NCBI GenBank assembly: GCA_001411745.2
Contig: LIQB01000002.1
Span: forward strand, 187,892 to 251,891
DNA length: 64,000 nucleotides
From: Psychrobacter glacincola
Lineage (GTDB): Bacteria > Pseudomonadota > Gammaproteobacteria > Pseudomonadales > Moraxellaceae
Direction of reading: 5' to 3'
The position numbers were made by a program, and so were the translations under genes. Positions 27,825 to 37,549 of the stretch are shown in pieces. The notes under the pieces are model-generated. The model was given only the letters and a program-made list of their open reading frames with translations. It was not told the DNA's origin and did no database searches. The stretch's first letter is position 1. Every line of letters begins with the position of its first letter.

Positions 27825-27856
27825 AAAAAGCCCCTAATGCTTATTAGGGGCTTTTT
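27825..27856. terminator. Bidirectional terminator after the SCP2-type gene
   Basis: Perfect 14-bp stem AAAAAGCCCCTAAT / ATTAGGGGCTTTTT with a 4-base loop, between convergent genes. Confidence 0.95.
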
Positions 27857-27912
27857 ATTTGATGATACATTTAATGGTCATTATTAAAAGTAGCGGATGA
27901 CTCGTAAAGTAG

Positions 27913-28887
27913 TTAACTGGCTTTTGATTGCTGCGCCGCACTTTGCTGGTTTTCTTTATAGATGGCAGCTTGTAGCCAGACGTTCGCTTGTACGTAGTCA
28001 TGCACTTTAATAGAAGCCGTCTCTGGCGTATTGAGCGCGCCGATACGAATCACGAAAGGATCGGCATCTTGTTCGCGTAGTATCACGACATCAAACAGAA
28101 TAATGGATTTATCATTAAACACTGTTTCTTGCTTGCCGAGCACCTGACCTTGGCACCATGCTTCATCTTCTTGTCCCAAAGTATCACCAAATAGATAGGC
28201 ACACATGTGACCTAAGTTGATCTCAACTGGCGCCATTTGCGCTTTGGTCTCTGGTTTCCATTCTTTGATTTGCTCTTGTAGATCATCGGGTATTTTTCCA
28301 TCATTGGCGGCAACGATGTCGTTAAATGCACGGTGATAGCGGATCGCTTCTTGATCTTCAACCATGATGACTTCGTTTTGCTCACTTAGCTTAATCTCAT
28401 GTGCCCAAGCGCTAAAGTTCACAAAGTAAGACGTGTCTCGCTGATATAAATGGCGATTGGTGGTGTAGAGCTGGTCAAAGGCGTAAATAATACTGCCATC
28501 AGCGGTACGCAAGCGTAATACAGCATCGTGTGAATTGTCATTGGCAATGATGCGCTCAATCTTACAATTGAGTCCATACGGGCTATCGACACAAGGATAA
28601 GCATTGATAAAGCATTCAGGCTTACCATTTTTCATGGCTAATACTTGATTGATATGACAAGGCTGGTTTTCAGACAGCAATAGGCAGCTGTCTTGAGCGC
28701 TGACATTGCTATTGAGACCTTTAGGCATGGCCGCCTTTTCGATCATTTTTTGTAGCCATTCTGGCACGTCATGACTCATGTCATCGGTCAGAATACTCCA
28801 ATGATCGGCGTGACCTGCAGATTGCTCATCAGTCATGGTGATCTTGGTGGGAGATTGGACGTTTTTATATTGATAATTAATGGTCAT
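27913..28887 (-). CDS. Unknown cytoplasmic protein with clustered cysteines
   Basis: A protein of 324 residues from the ATG at 28887 (GAG eight bases upstream); a TTG four codons upstream is less likely because it lacks a ribosome site. No signal peptide or membrane span. Within about residues 43-105 there are five Cys (DSCLLL, QPCHIN, PECFIN, YPCVDS, LNCKIE), and two more later (HMCAYL, AWCQGQ), which might bind metal. The last third is beta-rich (IILFDVVILREQDADPFVIRIGAL). I do not recognise a family. It is convergent with the SCP2-type gene and divergent from lolC. Confidence 0.75.
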   Translation of the reverse strand: MTINYQYKNVQSPTKITMTDEQSAGHADHWSILTDDMSHDVPEWLQKMIEKAAMPKGLNSNVSAQDSCLLLSENQPCHINQVLAMKNGKPECFINAYPCVDSPYGLNCKIERIIANDNSHDAVLRLRTADGSIIYAFDQLYTTNRHLYQRDTSYFVNFSAWAHEIKLSEQNEVIMVEDQEAIRYHRAFNDIVAANDGKIPDDLQEQIKEWKPETKAQMAPVEINLGHMCAYLFGDTLGQEDEAWCQGQVLGKQETVFNDKSIILFDVVILREQDADPFVIRIGALNTPETASIKVHDYVQANVWLQAAIYKENQQSAAQQSKAS

Positions 28888-29340
28888 GAAGATACTCAAA
28901 ATTAGTCAGCGTGAGGTTTGGACCTGAAACGGCTATTGCTGGCTATCATAAGGCTCTATTTAACACGATAGATTTATGATAGTTGGCAACGTTGTCATCA
29001 GTAAAGGGTCAACAAACCACAATGAATGGTTAATGACAATTGTCCTTAGCATACAATATATAGGTATTGACGCAAGTAATAGCAAGCCCCTCATAAAAAA
29101 TAGTAACAAAAGCCAGTTTTTTATTAAAAAATACGCCCAGTTTTTGCTAATGACTGGCACATATCAGCCAAATTGTGTCAAACTAGCTCCCTTTTGACGG
29201 CTGTCTTTGGCTCGTCTGAAACCCTGTTTTTGTGTTCGATTTATATGTGACTATGGCAAGTGCAGGTGTGAGATGCATTTGCTGTTGCTCGTTTTATAGT
29301 ATATATAAAGTCGCACGTAGATAAGATAAAGAGTTTGAAT
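28888..29340. promoter_or_regulatory. Divergent intergenic region before lolC
   Basis: About 450 AT-rich bases between divergent starts. Open frames of about 70 codons occur on both strands, but they overlap and lack ribosome sites. GAGTTTGAATATG marks the lolC start region; AGTATATATAA near 29296-29306 may be its -10 region. Confidence 0.4.
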
Positions 29341-30576
29341 ATGTTTCGTCCTTTAGCGTTGTTTATCGGCTTACGATACACCCGAGCAGAGCGTAGTAAT
29401 GGTTTTATCTCCTTTATCTCGCTTATCTCGATGATTGGTTTGACTCTTGGGGTTGCCGTATTGATCACGGTGCTATCAGTCATGAATGGTTTTGATCGGG
29501 AGTTAAAAACCCGTATTTTGGGTATGGTCCCGCAAGCAACAGTCGTATCCACCGAGATTATCAGTGATTGGAAGCAATTGGCTGATAAAATTAAAGAAGA
29601 TCCTGAAGTGGCAGCTGTAGCGCCCTTTATTCAACTGCAAGGGATGTTGACGTCAAACGGTCAGGTTGCAGGGATTATGGTCACTGGTGTCGATCCTGAA
29701 TACGAAAAAGATGTCTCTATTATCAATGAGCATATGGTTCAAGGCAGTATTGATACTTTACAAAGTGGTGAGTTCAATATTGTACTAGGTGAAGAGATGG
29801 TACAGTCTCTAGGGCTGCAACTGGGTGATAAAGTGACGCTAGTGCTGCCAGAGGCATCGCCTTCACCAGCTGGCGTGATACCACGATTCAAGCGCTTTAC
29901 CTTGACAGGTATTTTTACCATCAGTCCAGAAGTCGATAGCCTCATGGCATTTATCCCGATGGGTGATGCGGCAAAACTGTTGCGTCTGCCAGATGGCGCG
30001 CAGGGTGTGCGTATGAAGCTCAATGACATCTTTACCGCTCCGATGGCAGCAGAAAAAGCCGCCGCTATTGCCCCTCAGCAACTGTATCCTAATGATTGGA
30101 CACAAACGCATGGCAACCTATTTGGCGCGATTCAAATGGAAAAAGCCATGGTCGGATTGCTGCTATTTTTAATTATCCTAGTGGCTGCTTTTAATATTGT
30201 CTCCAGTCTAGTGATGCTCGTTACCGACAAAAAAGCGGACATTGCGATTCTAAAAACTTTTGGTGCGTCTCCTCGTTTGATTACCCAAGTGTTTATGGTG
30301 CAAGGTGTGGTCATCGGTGTGATTGGTACGATTGCTGGTACGATACTGGGCGTGATATTTGCGCTTACAGTGAGTGATATTTTAGGCTTTATTAACCAAG
30401 TCTTTAATTTGAACTTGTTTGATGCGTATTTTGTTAATTATTTGCCATCAGAGTTGCGTGTACTAGATGTGGTATTGATTACAGGTGCGTCTTTCGTACT
30501 GAGCTTTTTGGCAACCATTTATCCAGCACGCCGAGCGGCTAAGATTCAGCCAGCACAGACGTTGCGTTATGAATAA
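29341..30576 (+). CDS. lolC: Lipoprotein-releasing ABC permease LolC/LolF type
   Basis: A 411-residue MacB/FtsX-fold permease. The first membrane span (GFISFISLISMIGLTLGVAVLITVLSVMNGF) carries the Lol signature, a periplasmic domain of about 220 residues follows, and three C-terminal spans end with YPARRAAKIQPAQTLRYE. It extracts mature lipoproteins from the inner membrane. The ATG at 29341 has AAAGAG eight bases upstream; a TTG two codons earlier is in frame. lolD follows 155 bases on, but no second permease (lolE) follows lolD, so it may act as a homodimer (LolF type), as in Acinetobacter-like systems. Confidence 0.92.
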   Translation: MFRPLALFIGLRYTRAERSNGFISFISLISMIGLTLGVAVLITVLSVMNGFDRELKTRILGMVPQATVVSTEIISDWKQLADKIKEDPEVAAVAPFIQLQGMLTSNGQVAGIMVTGVDPEYEKDVSIINEHMVQGSIDTLQSGEFNIVLGEEMVQSLGLQLGDKVTLVLPEASPSPAGVIPRFKRFTLTGIFTISPEVDSLMAFIPMGDAAKLLRLPDGAQGVRMKLNDIFTAPMAAEKAAAIAPQQLYPNDWTQTHGNLFGAIQMEKAMVGLLLFLIILVAAFNIVSSLVMLVTDKKADIAILKTFGASPRLITQVFMVQGVVIGVIGTIAGTILGVIFALTVSDILGFINQVFNLNLFDAYFVNYLPSELRVLDVVLITGASFVLSFLATIYPARRAAKIQPAQTLRYE

Positions 30577-30731
30577 ATGATTTTATATGTCGCTTAAGTT
30601 TTTATATACAGTTTAAGTTATTACCAATGCTTGTTAGGTAAAATTAATTTTAATGCAAGTTTAGGCTGATAAATTGTTTGTAGCACTGAATAAAGCATCA
30701 ATACCAGTATAAATAGAATAAAGGAAAAGCC

Positions 30732-31412
30732 ATGTCTGCCATTTTAGAGGCGAAAAATATCAACAAGATATATGATGAAGGGGCGGTTAGTACGCAAGTA
30801 TTGACTGGCTTGGATTTGACCGTCCATGCTGGCGAGCGCATCGCCATCGTTGGCACCAGTGGTTCAGGCAAGAGCACTTTACTACACTTGCTTGGTGGTC
30901 TTGATACGCCAACCAGTGGCGAGGTCTGGCTACATGGTCAATTGTTAAATAGCATGAATGAAACTGAGCGCGGTGCCATGCGTAACAAGCATTTGGGATT
31001 TATTTATCAGTTTCATCACTTATTAGCCGAATTTACTGCCATTGAAAACGTTGCAATGCCGTTATTGATGCGACCAGAGGTCTCAACGACTTCAGCAAGA
31101 GAGCAAGCAATTGCGATACTAGAAAGTGTCGGACTTGAGCATCGTCTGGCGCATAGACCTGGTGAGCTATCGGGCGGCGAGCGCCAGCGTGTGGCTATTG
31201 CCCGTGCTTTGGTTACGAAGCCGTCGCTTATTTTGGCAGACGAGCCAACGGGTAATTTGGACTATGACAATGCGCAAAGCGTGTTTGGATTATTATCAGA
31301 GCTGCAAAATACCATGCAGACCGCACTATTAATGGTGACACATGATCGCAATCTAGCGGCGCTGGCGGATCGTCAGTTATTGCTACGTAATGGTCATTGG
31401 GAGCAGTATTAG
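30732..31412 (+). CDS. lolD: Lipoprotein-releasing ABC ATPase LolD
   Basis: A 226-residue ABC ATPase: Walker [21 protein letters not shown], the LolD/MacB-type loop [25 protein letters not shown], signature [15 protein letters not shown], Walker [13 protein letters not shown], and a switch His in MVTHDRN. It powers lipoprotein release from the inner membrane with the permease upstream. AAAGGA precedes the ATG at good spacing. A MITE lies downstream where lolE might be expected. Confidence 0.95.
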   Translation: MSAILEAKNINKIYDEGAVSTQVLTGLDLTVHAGERIAIVGTSGSGKSTLLHLLGGLDTPTSGEVWLHGQLLNSMNETERGAMRNKHLGFIYQFHHLLAEFTAIENVAMPLLMRPEVSTTSAREQAIAILESVGLEHRLAHRPGELSGGERQRVAIARALVTKPSLILADEPTGNLDYDNAQSVFGLLSELQNTMQTALLMVTHDRNLAALADRQLLLRNGHWEQY

Positions 31413-31481
31413 CTGTTTTTTAACACTGCATTTTTTAACGCTTTATTTGTAATAGCGTAAATGGTTACGGTTGCTAAGTAG

Positions 31482-31648
31482 TAGGGTGTGTCCTGATTTA
31501 AGTCAATGGATATCTATATGGGCTAAAATTTGTCAAACGTCGTTGAACTGAACTGCTGGTTAATGTCACTATGATCTGTGCCATTTCTCTTGTTTAACGG
31601 CAATTTGTCTTGCTTTTATCATCATTATTAAATGAGGATATACCCTAG
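31482..31648 (-). mobile_element. MITE copy 2, downstream of lolD
   Basis: About 167 bases with inverted ends TAGGGTGTGTCCTGA and TGAGGATATACCCTAG. The interior GGGCTAAAATTTGTCAAACG and CTGCTGGTTAATGTCACTAT matches the family but with many substitutions. Non-coding. Drift at both ends suggests an old copy, oriented like the one at 47037. Confidence 0.75.
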
Positions 31649-31749
31649 AACGACAAGATTTATGTTCAACAGACACTAAGTTTGTAATAAAAATAAACGC
31701 AAAATGGGGCTGAAAAATGCCGCCAATTGATTAAAGAAGGATTATTATT

Positions 31750-32058
31750 ATGGATAGAGATGACGACCCAATCGCTGCTTTTGGCAGTGCCGAAGAAGGC
31801 AATGAACCTTTAAAACCCTATATGGATGTGACGTTATTCGAGACGATTGATAAACAGGCACAAATAGACCTATTAACACCCGTTTTTGATGCCATTACTT
31901 TGGCTGGCGTTGATTATGATCTAAAAGCTCAAGACAGTGCAACGGGCAAACGCTATACATTACTTAAAGATGAAAAAGTGGTTGAAGTTTTCGTGATGGA
32001 CACTAGCCTTACGGACAACATTCTCGCTGCCATAGAAAAGAATAAAGAAGCGGAATGA
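31750..32058 (+). CDS. Small acidic protein, function unknown
   Basis: A 102-residue acidic protein without signal peptide or span. Two short beta-alpha-beta units can be imagined (KPYMDVTLFETIDKQAQIDLLTPVFDAI and YTLLKDEKVVEVFVMDTS), but I cannot place it in a family. AGGA lies nine bases before the ATG. It stands alone between a MITE and a convergent DUF2062 gene. Codon use looks native. Confidence 0.7.
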   Translation: MDRDDDPIAAFGSAEEGNEPLKPYMDVTLFETIDKQAQIDLLTPVFDAITLAGVDYDLKAQDSATGKRYTLLKDEKVVEVFVMDTSLTDNILAAIEKNKEAE

Positions 32059-32247
32059 TTGGTATCAACAAAGAAAATGGCTTTTGTTTTTAGGTAATAG
32101 CCAGCTTAAGGTGATACCGAGACATAGCATAGAAAAATCGAGGACAGATGGTAACCTAGATTGCTGGCGTTAGCGAATGGTTGAAAGTAAAGGGTGGTTC
32201 GCTACGTTATGGTTACCATGACCATGACTTGATAACAGCAGCATATA

Positions 32248-32823
32248 TTAGATTTTAGGCGGTTTATCAGAAGGTTCTTGCTGACGTTTTTGCCAGCTCA
32301 CGACGGTTTTGTAGCGCCAAACTGCCTTAAATGCCAGTCCACAAACGATGCTGGTCACAATCGCTAAGATCGTCAAGCCTATGCAAAAAGCAGCAATCGA
32401 TACCGTGCCGCGATAGGTAATGAATGGATTTGCACCATCTGATAGTGCCCATAAGCTAAAATCAGCAATCATCCTGCCGATAAGCCGCAGACTAATCATC
32501 GGTACGTCAAGGATTTTGGCGCCGATATAATAGCCTGCATAAAAGATGGGCAAGCTCGTGAGTGGATTGGTAATCCAAGTCAAGCCGAGTGCCATGGGAA
32601 CATTGGCACGAAAAATTAATGAGCCAACTAGAGCCAGTAGCATCTGCCCTGGCAATGGAAAAAATGCACTAAGCACCCCGATATAGACCGCTTTATTTAA
32701 GCTATGTCGATTAAAGTGCCATAATCGTGGATCAGCCAAATGCGGTGCGAACAGTTTTAAGGTGCGACTTTCTAAGATTTTCTCTGGCGTAGGAAGCAGG
32801 TCTTTCAGACGTTTTTGGGGCAC
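32248..32823 (-). CDS. DUF2062 inner-membrane protein
   Basis: A 191-residue protein of the DUF2062 family, with ADPRLWHFNRHSLNKAVYIGVLSAFFPLPGQMLLALVG and the span pattern PMALGLTWITNPLTSLPIFYAGYYIGAKILD. Three membrane segments. Function unknown; in other gammaproteobacteria, relatives stand beside comEC, as this one does (divergent from it). The start is a GTG at 32823 with AAGG seven bases upstream. Confidence 0.85.
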   Translation of the reverse strand: MPQKRLKDLLPTPEKILESRTLKLFAPHLADPRLWHFNRHSLNKAVYIGVLSAFFPLPGQMLLALVGSLIFRANVPMALGLTWITNPLTSLPIFYAGYYIGAKILDVPMISLRLIGRMIADFSLWALSDGANPFITYRGTVSIAAFCIGLTILAIVTSIVCGLAFKAVWRYKTVVSWQKRQQEPSDKPPKI

Positions 32824-33146
32824 AGGATCGCCTTTTGTAATCGTTAGCTACAGTCCGCTCAATCGCATTGATGGTCTGCTATAAAGTAATATTATTCATA
32901 AATTGTACAGATGAGAATATATAGGATAATGATGTTAGATTATCATCATCGCAATATGTCAGTCAGTATAGGGTAATAGTTATATAAATGCTATTGCATG
33001 ACGTATCAGTTGTTGTTGCTGGTTTAAGTATCAATCTGTGTTTTGGTGTTTCGGTACATTTTCGTCATATTAAGTGGCTATTTATCATAATAAATGGCTT
33101 TATTTAGGCAAAAACTAATATTCACCTCATCAAGCAAGGAGCGCTG
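32824..33146. promoter_or_regulatory. Divergent intergenic region between DUF2062 gene and comEC
   Basis: 323 AT-rich bases with both promoters. A strong AAGGAG (33136-33141) marks the comEC ribosome site. Nothing else recognised. Confidence 0.4.
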
Positions 33147-36100
33147 GTGTACTGGTTGATTGGTAGCTTGATTATTATCGCCATGATGGGCGTTTTGGCA
33201 GTCGCAGATAGTATGGCGATACCCACTAGTTCATCGTTAATGGATATATTGAATACTCCCGTCTTATCTTTATCGCTCATTATTTTTGCTATTATCCTGA
33301 TTGTTATTGCCCAGTTTAATGTACCTTTTGCAAAACCCAGCCATTTATCGCAACATACTGCTAGTCTCTCTTCACGTAATCCTTCATATAATACTTCACA
33401 TAAATCTAAACTCTTCTTTCGTATTTTGACTCATGTTTTAGTTGCTGTATTGGCAATTGGATTAATCATTGGCAGTGCGCTGCAAGCCCTGATTAGCCAT
33501 CAGCAAGCAGAATTAACAGAAATCACTGAGCCAATGCGTGTGCAAGCATTAGTCACTATCGAAGGAATAAGTGACAGCGTTTATGACGTCGCCACGGACA
33601 GTGGCTATCGACAAGTTGCTGTCATTAGTGATATATCACCCTTGGTGTCGGCGTTGGCGGTTGAAGATGTAGATGCTATGACCAATAACTTTCTAATAGA
33701 TGAAAATAATAGCCTAAGCAATAATAACCTATATAAGAATAACTCAAATAACAATAACGGCAAAAATGTCACGTACCGTGTATTGCTCAATGGTTATCCA
33801 AAAAAACCATCAAAACAATCATCCAAGAAAAATTTGGACAATAATCCGTTTGACCGCTTAAATTATTTACAATCTGGCGATCAGCTGTTTATGAGTTTAG
33901 CGCTTGCACCACTGGCGACTTCTGAGCAAGCGTTGAGCAATCCATCTGGTTTTGACAGTTATCGCTGGCTGCGAGGTCGTCATATTGATGGAGTCGCTAA
34001 TATATTGACCGTTGGCACATCAAATGTCACCAATACTGAGGTATCAAAGCCAGCGTTTGCCTCTTCTTCATATCTGCAGCGTTTTCAGACTTATATCAAC
34101 CAAGGACGTTGGCAATTACGCCAGCATTTTTATCAAGATTGGTCGACACAGACCACAGCAGCGCAACAGGCAAAAGCGGTCACTTTAAGTTTGCTCACAG
34201 GTGATCGCAGTTTAATCAATCGCGATACCAAGGATTTGTATCAACTGGCTGGTATTTCACATTTGCTGGCTATCTCTGGCACCCATATATTGTTTTTAGC
34301 GATTATGCTGGCAGGTGCGGCGGTGTTGCTTTTTGATCGGCTATGGCCAAGGATTTATCGTTATGTACCGCGTTGGCAAGTGCGCTGGTGGGTGATGATC
34401 GCTGCTGCTTTTATTTATGCGCTATTTACTGGTTTTGATGTACCCGCTGCTCGTACCGCATGGATGTTATTCGCGATAGGTTTGGTACGTTTAACATTAT
34501 TGCCGGTTAGTACGATGCGGGTGTTGTTTGCATTGGCAGTGTTGATGGCATGGCTTGATCCCTATGTATTATGGCAGGCAGGGTACTGGCTATCTTTTAT
34601 CGCAGTGGCATTACTTCTTAAATATGATGATACGTCATATACGCAATCAGCTGTTGTATCAGAAACGGCATCTGCTCATAATGCCAGTGTAGTAAATACT
34701 GCATTCAAGCATATTTGGATAATAGGCAAACGTGTATTCAAATTACAATTTTGGCTATTTATTACTTTATTACCTATTACATTGTTATTATTTGGCAAGG
34801 CGTCGCTGTGGGGTCTTATCATCAATCTGTTTGCTATCGGTTTATTTGGTTGGGTGATTGTGCCGCTTAATCTATTGGCAGGGCTTTGCTATCTTTTATC
34901 ACCTGCTATTGCTGATAGTATTTGGCGGCTCGTTAGCGCCATTGTCGCGAAATTGCATGAACTGATAACGTGGTTAACTTCATTACCAGCATTGTCAGAA
35001 GCGTGGCTTTATACCCCTGTGAATGTCGCCATATTGCTGATGGTACTATTAAGTATGTTGCCATGGCTACTACCACGAGGATTTATCAGTCGTTGGCTGG
35101 CACTGCCGCCGCTCACCTTATTAATGATGACGGTATATGCCAATCAGCAATCACTAACGACGATACCGACCTTATATATCTTACCAACGGGTGACCCCTA
35201 TATAAGCGCTGCTTTGTTGCAGTATCCTGTTGCCAATAATAAGCAGTCATCCACAACAGATACGCATAAGACAAACATCAGCTGGCTATTTTTATCTGAC
35301 CACAGACCCAATGCCGCACGAACGATGCCAAGTAATCTAACGGCGAATAAGCTGTCGATGACATTGGCGCAGCAGCTGGGTAGCTTGTCAGTTGATACAC
35401 TAGAGGGTATGGTTGTGCAGAGTAGTAGTGCTGGATTGACGGATACGCTTGCTACTGATAAGACGTATTTAGCTTCTAATGCTTCTGCTTCTACTAATGC
35501 TAATGCTTCTGCGCTGTTACCTTTGACGGTTTTTCAGCTTAATCAGCGTTTACCTATTAGTCAGTATTGGCAAGCAGGGCGCTCTGATCATTGGTCTGCA
35601 TTTCAGCAAGCCTATAAAGTCACTAGCCAATCCAAGGACATTACGAATATTAGTGTGCAACGTTGTGAACAAGGCAAAACGTGGCAGTTGGGCAATGGTG
35701 ATTTGTCCATACAAGCATTGACAGGGTGGAGTAAAATAGACAGTCTCAGTGTTTGGGATTGTACGGTGGCTATAGATGCCAGCTTGCCCATAAGGGTGTT
35801 AAAGTATAATGCGGCTGATCCACTCAAATCAACACCTGCCACTGCGCAGATACTCACATCAAGTAGCCATCCATCGACTCATCAAGCCAATATGCCTCAG
35901 GCACGTGTGATATTAAATGCAGATACCCATCAGCGTATTTGGCAAATGTGGGCATTGTTATGTTCAGTCGGGCCACCTGAGCAACCACGCACTTTTTATA
36001 ATGTGACATGGCTAGGACATAGCACATCACAGATAACTGCTGAGGTGATAAATCGTCAAACCATCAATGAAATGATCACTTATGATGGCAAAATGCCAGA

Positions 36101-36152
36101 AGCAACGTTGTCTCTCAACCCGGCAGTAGATACGACCAATACGACGCCATAA
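33147..36152 (+). CDS. comEC: ComEC/Rec2 DNA uptake channel with degenerate C-terminal domain
   Basis: A 1001-residue protein. Residues 1-130 hold two or three spans, residues 130-330 the OB-like domain with an Asn/Ser/Lys-rich insert (about 190-235), and residues 340-680 the competence domain, with LYQLAGISHLLAISGTHILFLAIML and FDVPAARTAWMLFAIGLVRL as its signature. It transports single-stranded DNA across the inner membrane. The last 300 residues occupy the place of the metallo-beta-lactamase-like nuclease domain, but the LDVGQG start is replaced by YILPTGDPYISAALL and the HxHxDH loop by VVQSSSAGLT, and no later metal-binding His was found. The start is GTG with AAGGAG five bases upstream. 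Long Ser/Thr/Asn-rich runs lie in the tail. Confidence 0.92.
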   Translation: MYWLIGSLIIIAMMGVLAVADSMAIPTSSSLMDILNTPVLSLSLIIFAIILIVIAQFNVPFAKPSHLSQHTASLSSRNPSYNTSHKSKLFFRILTHVLVAVLAIGLIIGSALQALISHQQAELTEITEPMRVQALVTIEGISDSVYDVATDSGYRQVAVISDISPLVSALAVEDVDAMTNNFLIDENNSLSNNNLYKNNSNNNNGKNVTYRVLLNGYPKKPSKQSSKKNLDNNPFDRLNYLQSGDQLFMSLALAPLATSEQALSNPSGFDSYRWLRGRHIDGVANILTVGTSNVTNTEVSKPAFASSSYLQRFQTYINQGRWQLRQHFYQDWSTQTTAAQQAKAVTLSLLTGDRSLINRDTKDLYQLAGISHLLAISGTHILFLAIMLAGAAVLLFDRLWPRIYRYVPRWQVRWWVMIAAAFIYALFTGFDVPAARTAWMLFAIGLVRLTLLPVSTMRVLFALAVLMAWLDPYVLWQAGYWLSFIAVALLLKYDDTSYTQSAVVSETASAHNASVVNTAFKHIWIIGKRVFKLQFWLFITLLPITLLLFGKASLWGLIINLFAIGLFGWVIVPLNLLAGLCYLLSPAIADSIWRLVSAIVAKLHELITWLTSLPALSEAWLYTPVNVAILLMVLLSMLPWLLPRGFISRWLALPPLTLLMMTVYANQQSLTTIPTLYILPTGDPYISAALLQYPVANNKQSSTTDTHKTNISWLFLSDHRPNAARTMPSNLTANKLSMTLAQQLGSLSVDTLEGMVVQSSSAGLTDTLATDKTYLASNASASTNANASALLPLTVFQLNQRLPISQYWQAGRSDHWSAFQQAYKVTSQSKDITNISVQRCEQGKTWQLGNGDLSIQALTGWSKIDSLSVWDCTVAIDASLPIRVLKYNAADPLKSTPATAQILTSSSHPSTHQANMPQARVILNADTHQRIWQMWALLCSVGPPEQPRTFYNVTWLGHSTSQITAEVINRQTINEMITYDGKMPEATLSLNPAVDTTNTTP

Positions 36153-36358
36153 AAATATCGCTTATCTAATCAATGTTACAATATAGTGATATTTCCCAGT
36201 TATACTATTGAACCATGATTGAAATACCACCATACTTAGCAGCCTATGAATATAGATGACTGTGACCGTATTTGGAGTGAGAAGCAGCTCCTTATTACTG
36301 ACTGTATTTCTATCTTCTCTTTTTATTGCTTTAGACTGTTTCTGACTTAGGAAGTTAT

Positions 36359-37414
36359 ATGCCCAACTGGCCACCAGACCCTAACAAACGTCCTGACAAT
36401 TCGGCAAATCAGCCAGTACCGATGTCGCCGCCAAGCCAGCCGAGTGGACAAGAATGGCGATTGCTTGAAAACACTTTATTGGCTAGTGTGGTCGAGCAAC
36501 GCCGCGCCCGTCGCTGGAGTATCTTTTTTAAACTATTGACCTTTGGTTATATTTTACTGATATTTCTGACGCTTGGTCGTAGTTGCAGCAGCAGCGCGCC
36601 AACGGGTTTAGATGGTGTTGACACGAGCAAGCCGCATTTAGCTGTGGTTGAGCTACAAGGTGTCATTAGTAGTGGCGATGTGGCCAACGCTTATGATGTC
36701 AATGAAGCATTGACTCGTGCTTTTGAAAATAGCAATTCAAAGGCGGTAGCATTGGATATCAATTCACCTGGTGGCTCACCAGTACAGTCTGATGAGATTT
36801 GGCAGACTATGATGGATTTGCGTAAAGAATATCCAGACAAAAAACTCTATGCAGTGATTGGTGATATGGGTGCTTCTGGCGCATATTATATTGCTTCTGC
36901 GGCGGATGAGATTTATGTGAACCCATCAAGTTTGGTTGGCTCTATCGGCGTGATTATGCCAAGCTATAACATCAAAGGTTTGATGGATAAAGTCGGCGTA
37001 GAAGATCGTACGATTACTGCTGGTGAATACAAAGACATCTTAAGTTTGTCACGTCCGTTAACGGACTATGAAGAAAAACATGTCGAAAAAGTATTGGACA
37101 ACACCCACAAGCATTTCATTAATGCAGTGAAAGAAGGGCGCGGTGATCGTCTCAAAAATCCTGAACAAAATAAGCTGTTCTCAGGATTATTCTGGACAGG
37201 CGAGCAGTCGATTGAGCTTGGCTTAGCCGATAAGAAAGGCAGCATCGCTAGCTTAGAAAAGCAGTTAGAGCTGGATAATGTCATCAATTATAGCCCAACA
37301 GATCCGTTCCAATTATTCATGGACCGCTTTGCTGTTAAATTGGGTGCGGGCATTGGATCTAGTGTCAGCCTTGATGTTTTACCGCAAGAAGAAGGTAATG
37401 CGCAGATGCGTTAA
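36359..37414 (+). CDS. sppA: Signal peptide peptidase SppA, short form (S49)
   Basis: A 351-residue serine protease with a membrane anchor at about residues 55-74 and an N-terminal Pro-rich cytoplasmic tail. The catalytic dyad is Ser173 (DMGASGAYYIASAAD) and Lys225 (AGEYKDILSLSRPL); NSPGGSPVQSDEIW supplies the oxyanion region. It digests signal peptides left in the inner membrane. It is the short, 36-kDa form (not the double-length E. coli SppA). AGGAAG precedes the ATG at 36359. Downstream lies a hairpin and then a co-directional hydrolase. Confidence 0.95.
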   Translation: MPNWPPDPNKRPDNSANQPVPMSPPSQPSGQEWRLLENTLLASVVEQRRARRWSIFFKLLTFGYILLIFLTLGRSCSSSAPTGLDGVDTSKPHLAVVELQGVISSGDVANAYDVNEALTRAFENSNSKAVALDINSPGGSPVQSDEIWQTMMDLRKEYPDKKLYAVIGDMGASGAYYIASAADEIYVNPSSLVGSIGVIMPSYNIKGLMDKVGVEDRTITAGEYKDILSLSRPLTDYEEKHVEKVLDNTHKHFINAVKEGRGDRLKNPEQNKLFSGLFWTGEQSIELGLADKKGSIASLEKQLELDNVINYSPTDPFQLFMDRFAVKLGAGIGSSVSLDVLPQEEGNAQMR

Positions 37415-37447
37415 GCGTTTTATGTTTGAGATTTACTGTGTATGATT

Positions 37448-37484
37448 GTTGAGGCTGAGCGTATGATTATGCTCAGCCTCAATT
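37448..37484 (+). terminator. Hairpin after sppA
   Basis: Perfect 12-bp stem TTGAGGCTGAGC / GCTCAGCCTCAA with a 10-base loop, but no T-run follows, so termination is uncertain. Confidence 0.45.
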
Positions 37485-37549
37485 GTATATGAGATTCAAT
37501 GGTTATAAAAAATACCCTAAATAGCGACTTAAATCGAAGAGAGCTTGTC

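Noticed and set aside
28960..29197. Overlapping 66- and 73-codon frames on both strands before lolC
   Set aside because: AT-rich divergent promoter region; neither frame has a Shine-Dalgarno.
36162..36374. 70-codon minus-strand frame between comEC and sppA
   Set aside because: It overlaps the sppA ribosome site, and no similarity or start signal supports it.
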